From Porticoccus sp. (GTDB lineage: Bacteria > Pseudomonadota > Gammaproteobacteria > Pseudomonadales > Porticoccaceae), in contig NVUM01000007.1 of NCBI GenBank assembly GCA_002733125.1, positions 1-64,000 on the forward strand: a stretch of 64,000 nucleotides of DNA, read 5' to 3'. Shown piece after piece: positions 42,477 through 52,401 of this stretch. The first letter of the stretch is position 1. The number at the start of each line of letters is the position of its first letter. The notes below the pieces were generated by a model. The model had not been told where the DNA came from. It was given only the letters and a program-made list of their open reading frames with translations, and ran no database searches. The position numbers and the translations under genes are program-made.

Positions 42477-42595
42477 GTTGCATTTATATTTGGTTGCCAC
42501 GGTATGAACCATTTATGGCTCTAGAGCCTGGCAACCAGTATACTTTCAGGGCCTGTAGTTGAATCTCCATTGATGAAACAATATACCAATACATA

Positions 42596-43507
42596 ATGAA
42601 AAAGAAGACATATACACATGGGATCGCCCTGTTGATTGCTGGCGCAATGCTGGCAAACAGGGTCATTGCAGATGAAGTCCCAGAAGTGATCGCTTCCATC
42701 AAGCCCCTCGCTGCCATAGCTGAGGCAATTGCTGGTGAAAGCGTTGTGGTCAAAGTGTTATTACCGGCAAATATCTCACCCCACGACTACTCACTGAAAT
42801 TTTCCGATCTTCGTGCACTAAGGTCTGCCAAGCTGATCATTTGGATTGGTCCACACTTTGAGTCTGTGTTACAGAAACCCCTGGCACAACGGTCTGACTC
42901 GCAGTTACAGATTGCCGAATTAAACGGGCTGATTTGGCCACCGGAACACACTGAAAAAACCCCGGAGCACTCACACGGACATGCGCATGATGGTCTCACA
43001 CGGGATTTACATGTCTGGCTCAATCCGATTAACGGAATCGTGATTGCCCGGGCGATTGCAGCGGAGCTGACCAGGAAATACCCTGCCAAACAGGCCATTT
43101 TTGATCAGAATCTCGAGGCGTTTACCGAGGTGGTTACTCAACTGGACTCAGTGAGCAGGCAGCGGCTTGCGGGTTTGCGCGAACGCGGTTTTATCGTCAT
43201 GCATGATGGCTATAGTCATTTTGTCGCTCATTACGGACTGACGCAGTTGGCTATGATGCAGCTGTCCAGCGGGGTAACACAAGGCATCCGCCACTATGGG
43301 CAAATGTTGGCGCTGGGGCAGCAAGTAGGCTGTGTCTTCAGCGAGCCGCAACTGGACAGTAAGGCCGCCCACCAGTTGGCACAGCAACTGGGGGCAAAAA
43401 GTGCCGAGCTCGACCCCCTGGGTATCCACCTGGATTCAGTAAAGGGGGGTTATCCAGTGCTGATAGAGGGTGTTGTGGACGCGTTTGTCAGTTGCCTGAG
43501 CGAATAG
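42596..43507 (+). CDS. znuA: Zinc ABC transporter substrate-binding protein
   Basis: VIASIKPLAAIAEAIAG, His-rich loop EHSHGHAHDG, DLHVWLNP. Confidence 0.96.
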   Translation: MKKKTYTHGIALLIAGAMLANRVIADEVPEVIASIKPLAAIAEAIAGESVVVKVLLPANISPHDYSLKFSDLRALRSAKLIIWIGPHFESVLQKPLAQRSDSQLQIAELNGLIWPPEHTEKTPEHSHGHAHDGLTRDLHVWLNPINGIVIARAIAAELTRKYPAKQAIFDQNLEAFTEVVTQLDSVSRQRLAGLRERGFIVMHDGYSHFVAHYGLTQLAMMQLSSGVTQGIRHYGQMLALGQQVGCVFSEPQLDSKAAHQLAQQLGAKSAELDPLGIHLDSVKGGYPVLIEGVVDAFVSCLSE

Positions 43508-43512
43508 TGCGG

Positions 43513-44475
43513 TTAATCAGGCAGGGGTATGTAACCGACAATCCGGCGGCGAAGTTTTTCCTTGTATTCAGCCGGATCACGTTTTACTGACAGCGTGTCG
43601 CTGTGCTCGGGAAGGAGTGAGTTTAATAGTCTGGATATCCAGAATCGGGTGGCAGAGAAACATAAAATGTCTTGCCAATACTGATTTTCCACAGCGGTGA
43701 AAGGTCTTTCAATGGCATAGGCGTCCAGCAATGCGCTAGTCAGTTGCCGGTCCAGCTCACCCTGTTGATTACAACACCATTCATTAACTGCCTGGGCCAC
43801 ATCCAGCAGGAGCCAGTCAGTGCAGGCAAAGAAGAACCCCGTCACAGCTTGAAGTTGCGCCCCTCTGAAAATCAACTGGTCGGCAAACAGGCTGCCTATC
43901 AGGGGGCCGGAGGGTAGCACAGGGCCAGCCTCGGCCGTCCGTCTGAATCGGATCAACTGTTCTTTCAGTAACGCAGCATCACCTGCCGACAATTGGTCTA
44001 TCACCTCCTGCGCGGCAAGATCCAGCCATATCAGGCTGCGGGGGTTGCTGTACTGTTCACTGAAGCCTTGGGTACTGGCGTGCATTCTGCCAAGGAACGT
44101 ACCAATTTCCTGGCATATTGAAGGGTTTGGCTGCTCTGGCGCCTGCCCTTCCGGTAACTGAAACAGTAGTGCCGGCGATTCGCCATAGTCGGTCACATGA
44201 TGACCCGAGTGATCGGCAAGACAGGGCGTGACGGGGATTTGCTGCCCCCGGAGGTAATTCACCAATCGAGCTGAGAACGCCAGCCGATCCCTGGCAGCCT
44301 CACCCGCCACCACGAGAAAAAAAAGGTCGCCGGGGGGGCCGACAACACTGAATCTGCAGGTCAGGTGATTCCTGGCTGCATAAACGGCATCAATGTCAGC
44401 GACCAATCTTTCTGGTGAGTATTGAGCAAGAAAATGATTGAGTGTCCGGATATTGGGCAACAGGAACGAAGACAT
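43513..44475 (-). CDS. thrB: Homoserine kinase, APH-type (ThrB2-like)
   Basis: 320 aa APH-fold protein; position between znuA and polA matches Pseudomonas thrB. Confidence 0.75.
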   Translation of the reverse strand: MSSFLLPNIRTLNHFLAQYSPERLVADIDAVYAARNHLTCRFSVVGPPGDLFFLVVAGEAARDRLAFSARLVNYLRGQQIPVTPCLADHSGHHVTDYGESPALLFQLPEGQAPEQPNPSICQEIGTFLGRMHASTQGFSEQYSNPRSLIWLDLAAQEVIDQLSAGDAALLKEQLIRFRRTAEAGPVLPSGPLIGSLFADQLIFRGAQLQAVTGFFFACTDWLLLDVAQAVNEWCCNQQGELDRQLTSALLDAYAIERPFTAVENQYWQDILCFSATRFWISRLLNSLLPEHSDTLSVKRDPAEYKEKLRRRIVGYIPLPD

Positions 44476-44587
44476 GGCGTTAATGATACCTCACGAATTT
44501 CCTGGTTAGATTAGCCGCTTGTTGGCTGGAAAGAAACAATTTGGGGTATGCTTCACCCATTCAAGTCTCTGCTCAAGTTGCCTGCCA

Positions 44588-47308
44588 ATGAATGATAAAA
44601 CACCGCTCGTACTGGTGGATGGATCCTCCTATCTTTACCGGGCTTTCCATGCCTTACCCCCCCTAATGACTTCGGGCGGACAGCCAACTGGTGCCATCAA
44701 GGGGGTTGTTTCAATGATCCGCCGCCTGTTGAAGGACTACCCGGGAAGTCCTTTGGTGGTGGTTTTTGATGCCAAAGGAAAAACCTTTCGCGACGAACTC
44801 TTTGAAGAGTACAAGTCCCACCGTCCCCCTATGCCCGATGACCTGAGGAAACAGATTGAACCGATCCATCAAATTATCCGTGCCATGGGGTTGCCGCTAC
44901 TGGTGGAAGAGGGCGTGGAAGCAGACGATGTCATTGGCACGCTCGCGCTGCAGGCTTCGAAAAACCGGACACATGTGGTTATTTCCACCGGTGATAAAGA
45001 CATGGCTCAACTGGTTTCCGAGCAGATTACGCTGGTCAACACCATGACTGAAACCGTCATGGACCGGCAGGGGGTAATCGACAAATTCGGCATTCCACCA
45101 GAATTGATGATTGATTATCTGGCGCTGGTTGGCGATAAATCAGACAACATTCCCGGCGTTCCCGGGGTTGGTGAAAAAACAGCGCTGGCCATACTGCAAA
45201 ATCTGGGTGGTATGGATGCTATATACGGCAATCTGGAGGCGGTTGCCGAGCTCGATTTCCGCGGCGCCAAAAAAACACCAGCAAAGCTTGCCGAGAACCG
45301 GGACCAGGCATTTCTTTCCTACCAGCTGGCGACCATTAAAACCGATGTGCCTTTGACGGTGACCTTGTCGGAGCTGAGTAATGGCTTACCCGATAATGCT
45401 GCTCTGCTCCACTGGTTTCGTCAACTGGAGTTCAAGGGCTGGGTTGAGGAATTACTTGCTGCGAGTGAAAGTGACGACGATTTGCCATCGTTAGTGGCTG
45501 ACAAAGACTACCAGGTGGTTCTCACTCAGCAGCAACTCGATCAGTGGCTACAGAAGTTGGAGCAGGCTGAATTGGTCGCCTTTGACACGGAAACCACCAG
45601 CCTCGACTACATGCAGGCCAGTATTGTCGGCGTCTCCTTTGCAATTGCCGCGCATCAGGCGGCCTATGTCCCCCTTGCCCACGACTATCTGGGTGCACCC
45701 CGGCAACTTGATCGGGATACGGTGCTGGAGCAACTGAAGCCGTTGCTCGAGTCACCAAAACTCGCCAAGGTAGGCCAAAATCTCAAATATGACATGAGTG
45801 TACTGGCCAATCACGGTATTGCCATGCAGGGCATACGCTTCGACACCATGCTTGAATCCTATGTGCTGGATTCCACTGCAACACGGCATGATATGGATAG
45901 CCTGGCATTGAAGTACCTCGGGGAAAAAACCACCCACTTTCAGGATATAGCTGGCAAAGGTGTCAGTCAGCTCACCTTCAACCAGATTGCCATTGAGCAG
46001 GCCGCTCCCTATGCGGCAGAAGATGCGGATATCACCCTGAGGCTTCATGAAACACTCTGGCCAAAATTGCAGGATATAACCGGGCTGGCGCATGTTTACC
46101 AGTCCATTGAAATGCCATTGGTGCCTGTTCTGTCAAGAATAGAAAGAAATGGAACAAAAGTAAGTGCTGATTTACTTCGGAAACAAAGCGATCAGTTGGG
46201 TGAACGCATAGCGGCGTTGGAGCAGCAGGCTTTTGAGTTGGCGGGAGAAGAATTCAATCTGGCCTCACCAAAACAGCTCGGCTACATTCTCTTTGAAAAA
46301 CTGAAAATTCCGGTACAAAAGAAAACGGCCAAGGGCGCCGCTTCCACCAAAGAAGAAGTGCTGCAAGAGTTGGCGCTGGATTACCCGCTGCCGAAATTAC
46401 TGCTTGAGCATCGCAGCCTCAGCAAGCTCAAGTCCACCTATACCGATAAGCTGCCTTTGCTCGTCAATCCTGCCACGGGGCGAATTCATACTTCCTATCA
46501 TCAGGCGGTAACGGCAACAGGCCGGTTGTCTTCCTCAGACCCGAATTTACAGAATATTCCCGTGCGTTCTGCAGAGGGACGCCGCATTCGCCAGGCATTT
46601 GTAGCCACAGAGGGTTGCAAGATAGTGGCGGCTGATTATTCGCAAATCGAGTTGCGAATCATGGCCCATCTCTCGGGAGATCGCGGATTAAAAGCGGCTT
46701 TTGAACAGGATCTCGATGTGCACAGCGCCACCGCGGCAGAAGTCTTTGGTGTTGAGCTGGCCTCAGTGACTGGAGAGCAACGGCGCAGTGCCAAGGCGAT
46801 CAATTTCGGGTTGATCTACGGCATGTCTGCCTTTGGTCTGGGCCGCCAGTTACACATTGGACGGAATCAGGCCCAGGAATATATCGACCTGTATTTCGCC
46901 CGCTACCCCGGAGTACAGGCCTACATGGAGTCCACGCGAAAGCGGGCAGCCGAGCAAGGCTATGTAGAGACACTGTTTGGCAGACGCTTGTATCTGCCCG
47001 AAATCAGAGCCAGTAACGGGATGCGCCGACAGGCGGCAGAGCGCACTGCGATCAACGCCCCGATGCAGGGGACAGCGGCCGATATCATTAAACTGGCAAT
47101 GATCAGCGTCGATCAGTGGTTGGCAGATAAAAAGCTCAACGCCAGGATGATTATGCAAGTGCACGATGAACTGGTCCTGGAGGTTCCCCAGGCTGAACTG
47201 GAGGACGTGTTGTCTGGCCTCAAGACTCGCATGAGCAATGCCGCCCGGCTCGACGTACCGCTGGTTGTCGATGTGGGTGTCGGTGATAACTGGGATGAGG
47301 CACATTGA
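44588..47308 (+). CDS. polA: DNA polymerase I
   Basis: 5'-nuclease [17 protein letters not shown]; 3'-5' exo [11 protein letters not shown]; pol motifs [25 protein letters not shown]. Confidence 0.99.
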   Translation: MNDKTPLVLVDGSSYLYRAFHALPPLMTSGGQPTGAIKGVVSMIRRLLKDYPGSPLVVVFDAKGKTFRDELFEEYKSHRPPMPDDLRKQIEPIHQIIRAMGLPLLVEEGVEADDVIGTLALQASKNRTHVVISTGDKDMAQLVSEQITLVNTMTETVMDRQGVIDKFGIPPELMIDYLALVGDKSDNIPGVPGVGEKTALAILQNLGGMDAIYGNLEAVAELDFRGAKKTPAKLAENRDQAFLSYQLATIKTDVPLTVTLSELSNGLPDNAALLHWFRQLEFKGWVEELLAASESDDDLPSLVADKDYQVVLTQQQLDQWLQKLEQAELVAFDTETTSLDYMQASIVGVSFAIAAHQAAYVPLAHDYLGAPRQLDRDTVLEQLKPLLESPKLAKVGQNLKYDMSVLANHGIAMQGIRFDTMLESYVLDSTATRHDMDSLALKYLGEKTTHFQDIAGKGVSQLTFNQIAIEQAAPYAAEDADITLRLHETLWPKLQDITGLAHVYQSIEMPLVPVLSRIERNGTKVSADLLRKQSDQLGERIAALEQQAFELAGEEFNLASPKQLGYILFEKLKIPVQKKTAKGAASTKEEVLQELALDYPLPKLLLEHRSLSKLKSTYTDKLPLLVNPATGRIHTSYHQAVTATGRLSSSDPNLQNIPVRSAEGRRIRQAFVATEGCKIVAADYSQIELRIMAHLSGDRGLKAAFEQDLDVHSATAAEVFGVELASVTGEQRRSAKAINFGLIYGMSAFGLGRQLHIGRNQAQEYIDLYFARYPGVQAYMESTRKRAAEQGYVETLFGRRLYLPEIRASNGMRRQAAERTAINAPMQGTAADIIKLAMISVDQWLADKKLNARMIMQVHDELVLEVPQAELEDVLSGLKTRMSNAARLDVPLVVDVGVGDNWDEAH

Positions 47309-47383
47309 GCGGTTTGGCACTTTATCAAACCGAAAAGGCCATACAATTCTGAGGCCAAAGAAGAAATTTTTTCAAGCTGGGTG

Positions 47384-47411
47384 GGAACTCAAGCCATAAA
47401 TTACTGACTAA
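47384..47411 (+). promoter_or_regulatory. Sigma-E/AlgU-like promoter of sRNA copy A
   Basis: GGAACTC - N16 - ACTAA, matched by a second copy 190 bp downstream. Confidence 0.5.
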
Positions 47412-47417
47412 CCTTAC

Positions 47418-47521
47418 GAGCAAGCAAAGATTGCTTTGTTCTCCCCAAACTAAATGCAAAGCTCGTTAATCCCCAAACAACAGCAAAGCACGCCCTGATC
47501 TCAATGGTCAGGGTTTTTTTT
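47418..47521 (+). ncRNA. Putative sRNA copy A in the polA-engB (Spot 42/ErsA) locus
   Basis: TTCTCCCCAA, TAAATGCAA, CCCCAA, CAACAGCAAAGCA blocks and terminator CCCTGATCTCAATGGTCAGGGTTTTTTTT; duplicated at 47607. Confidence 0.75.
47493..47521 (+). terminator. Intrinsic terminator of sRNA copy A
   Basis: CCCTGATC-TCAAT-GGTCAGGG + 8 T. Confidence 0.92.
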
Positions 47522-47573
47522 GTCCTGTTAGCGCCACGAAAAAGGCCCTGAATAAAAAACTTCTTACCAGAAT

Positions 47574-47601
47574 GGAACTTTTCATAGGCAGGAGAGACAA
47601 A
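47574..47601 (+). promoter_or_regulatory. Sigma-E/AlgU-like promoter of sRNA copy B
   Basis: GGAACTT - N16 - ACAAA. Confidence 0.5.
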
Positions 47602-47606
47602 TCAAT

Positions 47607-47706
47607 ACAAGCAACATTGCTATTTTCTCCCCAAGTTAAATGCAAGGTTTGTAAACCCCAAGCAACAGCAAAGCATACCCTGATCTCAATGGTCAGGGTT
47701 TTTTTT
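47607..47706 (+). ncRNA. Putative sRNA copy B in the polA-engB (Spot 42/ErsA) locus
   Basis: Diverged tandem duplicate of copy A with identical 29-nt terminator block. Confidence 0.75.
47678..47706 (+). terminator. Intrinsic terminator of sRNA copy B
   Basis: CCCTGATCTCAATGGTCAGGG + 8 T, identical to copy A. Confidence 0.92.
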
Positions 47707-47730
47707 ACACGGCTTATCTTCGAAAGAGGG

Positions 47731-48342
47731 TTATTGGTCGGTCAACCAGGATTGAATCACCAGTTTTAATTGCTCGATGCCGGCTTTCTTCAGCGATGAA
47801 AAGGTTTGTACTGTCACCTCATCCCCGAAACCGGCTTTGGCCAGCTCGCGTTTGACCGTCAGAAGTACCGTTTTAGCGGGTCCATTGTTCAATTTGTCCG
47901 CTTTGGTGAGCAATAGATGAACCGGCATGGCAGACTGTGTGGCCCAGCCGATCATCTGCCAGTCATATTCCTGCAATGGATGGCGAATATCCATCAGCAT
48001 CACAAGGCCTCTCAGGGATCGGCGTTGTTGCAGATATTCGGCAAGGTTGCGATCCCACGCCTGTTTCATGGCCTTCGGTACTTTGGCAAAGCCGTAACCG
48101 GGCAAATCCACCAGGCGACAGTTTTCGGTCAGGGAAAAAAAGTTGAGCAACTGTGTGCGGCCCGGTGTTTTGCTGGTCCGGGCCAATTTGCTATTGTTGG
48201 TAAGGGTATTGATGGCGCTGGATTTCCCGGCATTGGAGCGTCCGGCAAACGCAACTTCCCTGCCGACATCCTCCGGGCATTGCCAAACAGTCGGGGCGCT
48301 GATGAGAAATTGAGCCTTGGTAAAAGAGATTTCTTCTGACAT
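47731..48342 (-). CDS. engB: Ribosome biogenesis GTPase YihA/YsxC
   Basis: [39 protein letters not shown]. Confidence 0.98.
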   Translation of the reverse strand: MSEEISFTKAQFLISAPTVWQCPEDVGREVAFAGRSNAGKSSAINTLTNNSKLARTSKTPGRTQLLNFFSLTENCRLVDLPGYGFAKVPKAMKQAWDRNLAEYLQQRRSLRGLVMLMDIRHPLQEYDWQMIGWATQSAMPVHLLLTKADKLNNGPAKTVLLTVKRELAKAGFGDEVTVQTFSSLKKAGIEQLKLVIQSWLTDQ

Positions 48343-48474
48343 ATGGAAAAGCCTTGGTGGAGTAACCTGATATCAAGTATTAAGGTCGGAGGGGGTTTGG
48401 TATATAATGCCCCCGCTTTTTAGAAGGCAATAAGAATGTCCCATTGTAGCGGAATGCAGAGAGCGGATTAACCA

Positions 48475-49113
48475 ATGAAAAAAATGATTCTGACAGTGAC
48501 TGCCCTACTCACAACGGCCCTTGCTGCCCCTTTTGCCCTTGCGGCAGGGGACGCTGCCGCCGGCCAGGCTAAAACAGCGATGTGTGCTGGCTGTCATGGT
48601 GCCGATGGCAACAGTGCCATGGCGACCTTTCCGAAGCTGGCTGGCCAAGGTGAGAAGTATCTGACCAAGCAACTGCAAGATATCAAAGCGGGTGATCGTG
48701 TGATACCTGAAATGACCGGCATGCTGAGTAACGCATCTGAACAGGACCTGCAGGATATGGCGGCCTATTATGCGTCCAAGACCATTCAAATGGCCGGCGC
48801 CAAAGAAACCGCTCTCGACCTTGGTGAGCGCATCTACCGCGGAGGCAACATCGAAACTGGTGTGCCAGCCTGTACCGGCTGCCACTCCCCGGCGGGTAAT
48901 GGTAACAACCCTGCGGGTTATCCGGCATTGGGCGGTCAGTTTGCGGAATATACTGCCAAACAGCTACGTGCCTTCCGCACTGGTGCCCACGATCCCGCTA
49001 ATTCGGCAGCCCGTACCAATGACGGTGACTCGCAAATCATGCGAGGTGTCGCTGCCCAGATGAATGATGTTGAAATCGAAGCGGTGTCGAATTTCATCTC
49101 CGGATTGAAATAA
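48475..49113 (+). CDS. Cytochrome c4 (diheme)
   Basis: Signal peptide; two heme motifs CAGCHG and CTGCHS. Confidence 0.95.
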   Translation: MKKMILTVTALLTTALAAPFALAAGDAAAGQAKTAMCAGCHGADGNSAMATFPKLAGQGEKYLTKQLQDIKAGDRVIPEMTGMLSNASEQDLQDMAAYYASKTIQMAGAKETALDLGERIYRGGNIETGVPACTGCHSPAGNGNNPAGYPALGGQFAEYTAKQLRAFRTGAHDPANSAARTNDGDSQIMRGVAAQMNDVEIEAVSNFISGLK

Positions 49114-49220
49114 ACAGCAGTATGCCCGGTATCTGACCGGCATTTTTAATGTTGTGAGTGGAACCTGTCCGCTCTCTGTGGTCTATGCAGGGTAATTCAA
49201 TCAGTCTAAAGGAAAAGCCA

Positions 49221-49865
49221 ATGCGTAATCAGCTGTCGACTCTTATAGTATCCGTCGCGATGATGGTCTTTGCTGTGTCTTCCGCCCAGGCAGAAGACCC
49301 CTACAAAGCAGGCGTCCATTACGAGGTGCTGGCCGAAGCGGTTGCCACCAGTAACCCTGCCAAAATCGAGGTGGCAGAGGTGTTTTGGTACGGCTGTAGC
49401 CACTGCTATACTTTTGAACCCGTGCTGAACACTTGGACTCAGGCGTTACCCGACGATGTAGAGTTTGTCCGCGTTCCTGCGATTTGGCACCCGACTATGC
49501 GTCTCCACGCCAAGGCCTATTTCACTGCCAAAGCCATGAAAGTCCTTGATCAGATCCATGAACCTGTTTTTGAAGCAATGAATCTCAAAAAAGCCAAACT
49601 GAAAACAGAGGATGAAATCGCTGACCTGTTTGAGGCCAATGGTATAGATCGCGCACGATTCACCAAGGTCTTCAACTCGGCAGGCATCGATATGGCTGTT
49701 GATCTGGCAGCTAAAAAACAGGAGCGTTACAGCACCCAGGGCACACCCGAAATGGTCGTGAATGGAAAATACCGGATCTCCGGTCGCGATAATGGTGGCA
49801 ATGAGGGTATGCTGAAGGTGGCTTCCTATCTTATTCAACAGGAACGCTCGTTGATGGGTCAATAA
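49221..49865 (+). CDS. dsbA: Thiol:disulfide interchange protein DsbA
   Basis: VEVFWYGCSHCYTFEP-type active site, signal peptide from ATG 49221. Confidence 0.95.
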   Translation: MRNQLSTLIVSVAMMVFAVSSAQAEDPYKAGVHYEVLAEAVATSNPAKIEVAEVFWYGCSHCYTFEPVLNTWTQALPDDVEFVRVPAIWHPTMRLHAKAYFTAKAMKVLDQIHEPVFEAMNLKKAKLKTEDEIADLFEANGIDRARFTKVFNSAGIDMAVDLAAKKQERYSTQGTPEMVVNGKYRISGRDNGGNEGMLKVASYLIQQERSLMGQ

Positions 49866-50038
49866 CGAACGCTCAAGTCCATTGCGTTATTCACCACTGA
49901 TAGGTACTTTCTTGTTGTTGTACAGCGAAAGGTCTGACCCAAATATTATTTAGTGGCTTCTATTTAGTAGTGGCTTTGTGCAGTGGTCAATCTCACTTAA
50001 AATGTCCCGCTTCTTTTCACCTTCCAGGCAGATCAATC

Positions 50039-51154
50039 ATGAAACCGACTCAAAAGCCGGCCAACCCAAACTTTTCTTCCGGGCCTTGCAGCAAGCGTCC
50101 GGGCTACGATGTGTCCAGACTGGATCTTGCTACCCTTGGACGATCGCACAGAGCAGCTATTGGCAAGGCCGCACTACAGCGGGTATGTGAGGAAACGGCC
50201 CAGGTTCTGGGCTTGCCAGAGGGTTATCGGGTGGGGGTGGTGCCTGCATCAGATACCGGGGCAGTTGAAATGGCGCTCTGGTCGATGCTGGGACCCCGTC
50301 CGGTTGACGTATTTTCCTGGGAGTCTTTTGGACAGGGTTGGCTGACGGATATCGTCAAGCAGCTGAAACTCGAACAGGTCAATGATTACGGCGCCGATTA
50401 TGGCAAGCTGCCGGATCTAGATCTTGCCGATCCCGTACACGATATTGTGTTTACCTGGAATGGCACTACTTCCGGTGTCAAAGTCCCCCATGCAGACTGG
50501 ATCAGTGATACCCGTGAGGGTTTGACCATTTGCGATGCCACCTCTGCAGTATTTGCCATGGAGATGCCCTGGCAAAAACTGGACGTGGTCACTTTCAGTT
50601 GGCAAAAAGTACTCGGTGGTGAAGGTGCCCACGGAATGCTGATTCTGAGCCCCAGGGCAGTTGAGCGATTGGAAACCTATACACCACCCTGGCCACTACC
50701 GAAGATTTTCCGCATGACCAAAGGCGGCAAGTTGATTGAAGATATTTTCAAGGGTGCAACCATCAACACGCCCTCGATGCTCTGTGTGGCAGATTATCTC
50801 GATTCGCTGGATTGGGTTAAGTCTATCGGTGGTGTGCAGGCAACGGTTCGACGGTCAAACGACAATCTTGCGGTTATTGAACAGTTTGTCGCGACCCATG
50901 ACTGGATAAGCTTCCTGGCGGAAGACCCGATCAACCGATCAAGTACCAGTATCTGCCTGACTTTGTCGCTTGAGGTCGATCAGGTAAAACAACTGGTTAA
51001 ACTACTCGATGCGGAAGGCGTGGCCTATGACATTGGCGCCTACCGGGATGCTCCTGCCGGTTTGCGTATCTGGGGTGGTGCGACCGTCGAAAAAACGGAT
51101 CTCGAAGCACTGATGCCCTGGATTGAATGGGGTTATCGGGAAGTTTCCCGTTAA
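50039..51154 (+). CDS. serC: Phosphoserine aminotransferase, Methanosarcina/alphaproteobacterial type
   Basis: [40 protein letters not shown]. Confidence 0.9.
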   Translation: MKPTQKPANPNFSSGPCSKRPGYDVSRLDLATLGRSHRAAIGKAALQRVCEETAQVLGLPEGYRVGVVPASDTGAVEMALWSMLGPRPVDVFSWESFGQGWLTDIVKQLKLEQVNDYGADYGKLPDLDLADPVHDIVFTWNGTTSGVKVPHADWISDTREGLTICDATSAVFAMEMPWQKLDVVTFSWQKVLGGEGAHGMLILSPRAVERLETYTPPWPLPKIFRMTKGGKLIEDIFKGATINTPSMLCVADYLDSLDWVKSIGGVQATVRRSNDNLAVIEQFVATHDWISFLAEDPINRSSTSICLTLSLEVDQVKQLVKLLDAEGVAYDIGAYRDAPAGLRIWGGATVEKTDLEALMPWIEWGYREVSR

Positions 51155-51188
51155 TGATCGGTATAAGCAGCGTTGCGTGAGAAAAACC

Positions 51189-52358
51189 ATGTTTAAAGTG
51201 CGGACCTATAACCAGATTTCTGCCAAAGGACTGGACCGTTTTCCCAGAGAAAACTACGAAATAGCCAGTGAATTTTCACAGCCAGATGCGATTTTGCTGC
51301 GCAGCCAGAAACTGCATGAAGAAATCATTGCCGAGAGCGTCAAGGCGGTGGCTCGAGCCGGTGCTGGAGTCAATAATATTCCGGTGGCTGAGTATACCAA
51401 GCGCGGCATCGTGGTATTTAACACCCCGGGTGCCAATGCCAATGCGGTCAAGGAGCTGGTAGCTTCCGCGTTATTTCTCGCTTCCAGAGATATTTTTGGC
51501 GGAATGAATTATGTGCAAGGGCTCACTGCCATCACGGATGATGCCGAGATGTCGAAACTGCTGGAGAAACAGAAAAAGCAGTTCGCCGGCTGTGAAGTGG
51601 CTGGCAAGACCCTGGGTGTCGTCGGCCTCGGTGCCATCGGTGCGTTGGTGGCCAATATGGCTCTTGAGCTCGGCATGAACGTGGCCGGCTACGATCCGGC
51701 AATTTCTGTGGAAGCGGCCTGGCGCCTGTCCAGGCGGGTTCAGAAAGTAGAAAACCTGCAGAGTCTGCTGGCCTGCTCCGATTTCATTTCCCTGCATGTG
51801 CCTGCCATGGAGGCAACCCGTCATCTGATCAATGCTGAAGCTCTGCGCTGTGTCAGGCCCTCTGCCATCCTGTTGAATTTTGCCCGGGAGGAAGTGGTCG
51901 ACCTGGCAGCGATCACGGCGGCCTTGGATGAAAAGCGTCTGGCGAAGTATGTCACCGATTTTCCGGTGCCGACGCTGCTCGGCCGCAAGGATGTACTCTG
52001 CATGCCGCATATCGGTGCCAGTACCGAAGAGGCTGAAGAGAACTGTGCCATGATGGCTGCCGATCAGCTCATGGATTATCTGGAAAATGGCAACATTCGC
52101 AATTCGGTGAATTTCCCGAACACCAAAATGGCTAGAAATGGTGGCTATCGAATCACGTTCTGTAACGAGAATGTGCCAAAAGTATTAGGTCATGTGCTGT
52201 CTCTGCTGGCGGATCGAGACATGAATGTTATCGACATGGTCAACCAGAGTCGTGATGGCATCGCCTACAACATTATTGATGTTGCCACCCGGCCAACTAA
52301 CGACCTGCTCAAAGCCATTGCCGGTGTTGAAGGTGTGGTGGCAGTTCGGTCTATCTGA
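51189..52358 (+). CDS. serA: D-3-phosphoglycerate dehydrogenase (short, ACT-containing)
   Basis: GVVGLGAIGALVANMALELGM, FPVPTLLGRKDVLCMPHIGASTEEAE, C-terminal ACT-like domain. Confidence 0.92.
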   Translation: MFKVRTYNQISAKGLDRFPRENYEIASEFSQPDAILLRSQKLHEEIIAESVKAVARAGAGVNNIPVAEYTKRGIVVFNTPGANANAVKELVASALFLASRDIFGGMNYVQGLTAITDDAEMSKLLEKQKKQFAGCEVAGKTLGVVGLGAIGALVANMALELGMNVAGYDPAISVEAAWRLSRRVQKVENLQSLLACSDFISLHVPAMEATRHLINAEALRCVRPSAILLNFAREEVVDLAAITAALDEKRLAKYVTDFPVPTLLGRKDVLCMPHIGASTEEAEENCAMMAADQLMDYLENGNIRNSVNFPNTKMARNGGYRITFCNENVPKVLGHVLSLLADRDMNVIDMVNQSRDGIAYNIIDVATRPTNDLLKAIAGVEGVVAVRSI

Positions 52359-52401
52359 GCGGGTTTCAGTAATACACCTGATAGACCCTTTTTAACGATT
52401 G

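Noticed and set aside
49940-49977. Imperfect direct repeat TATTTAGTGGCTTC / TATTTAGTAGTGGCTTTG before serC
   Set aside because: Short, two copies only, AT-rich promoter context; no evidence for function
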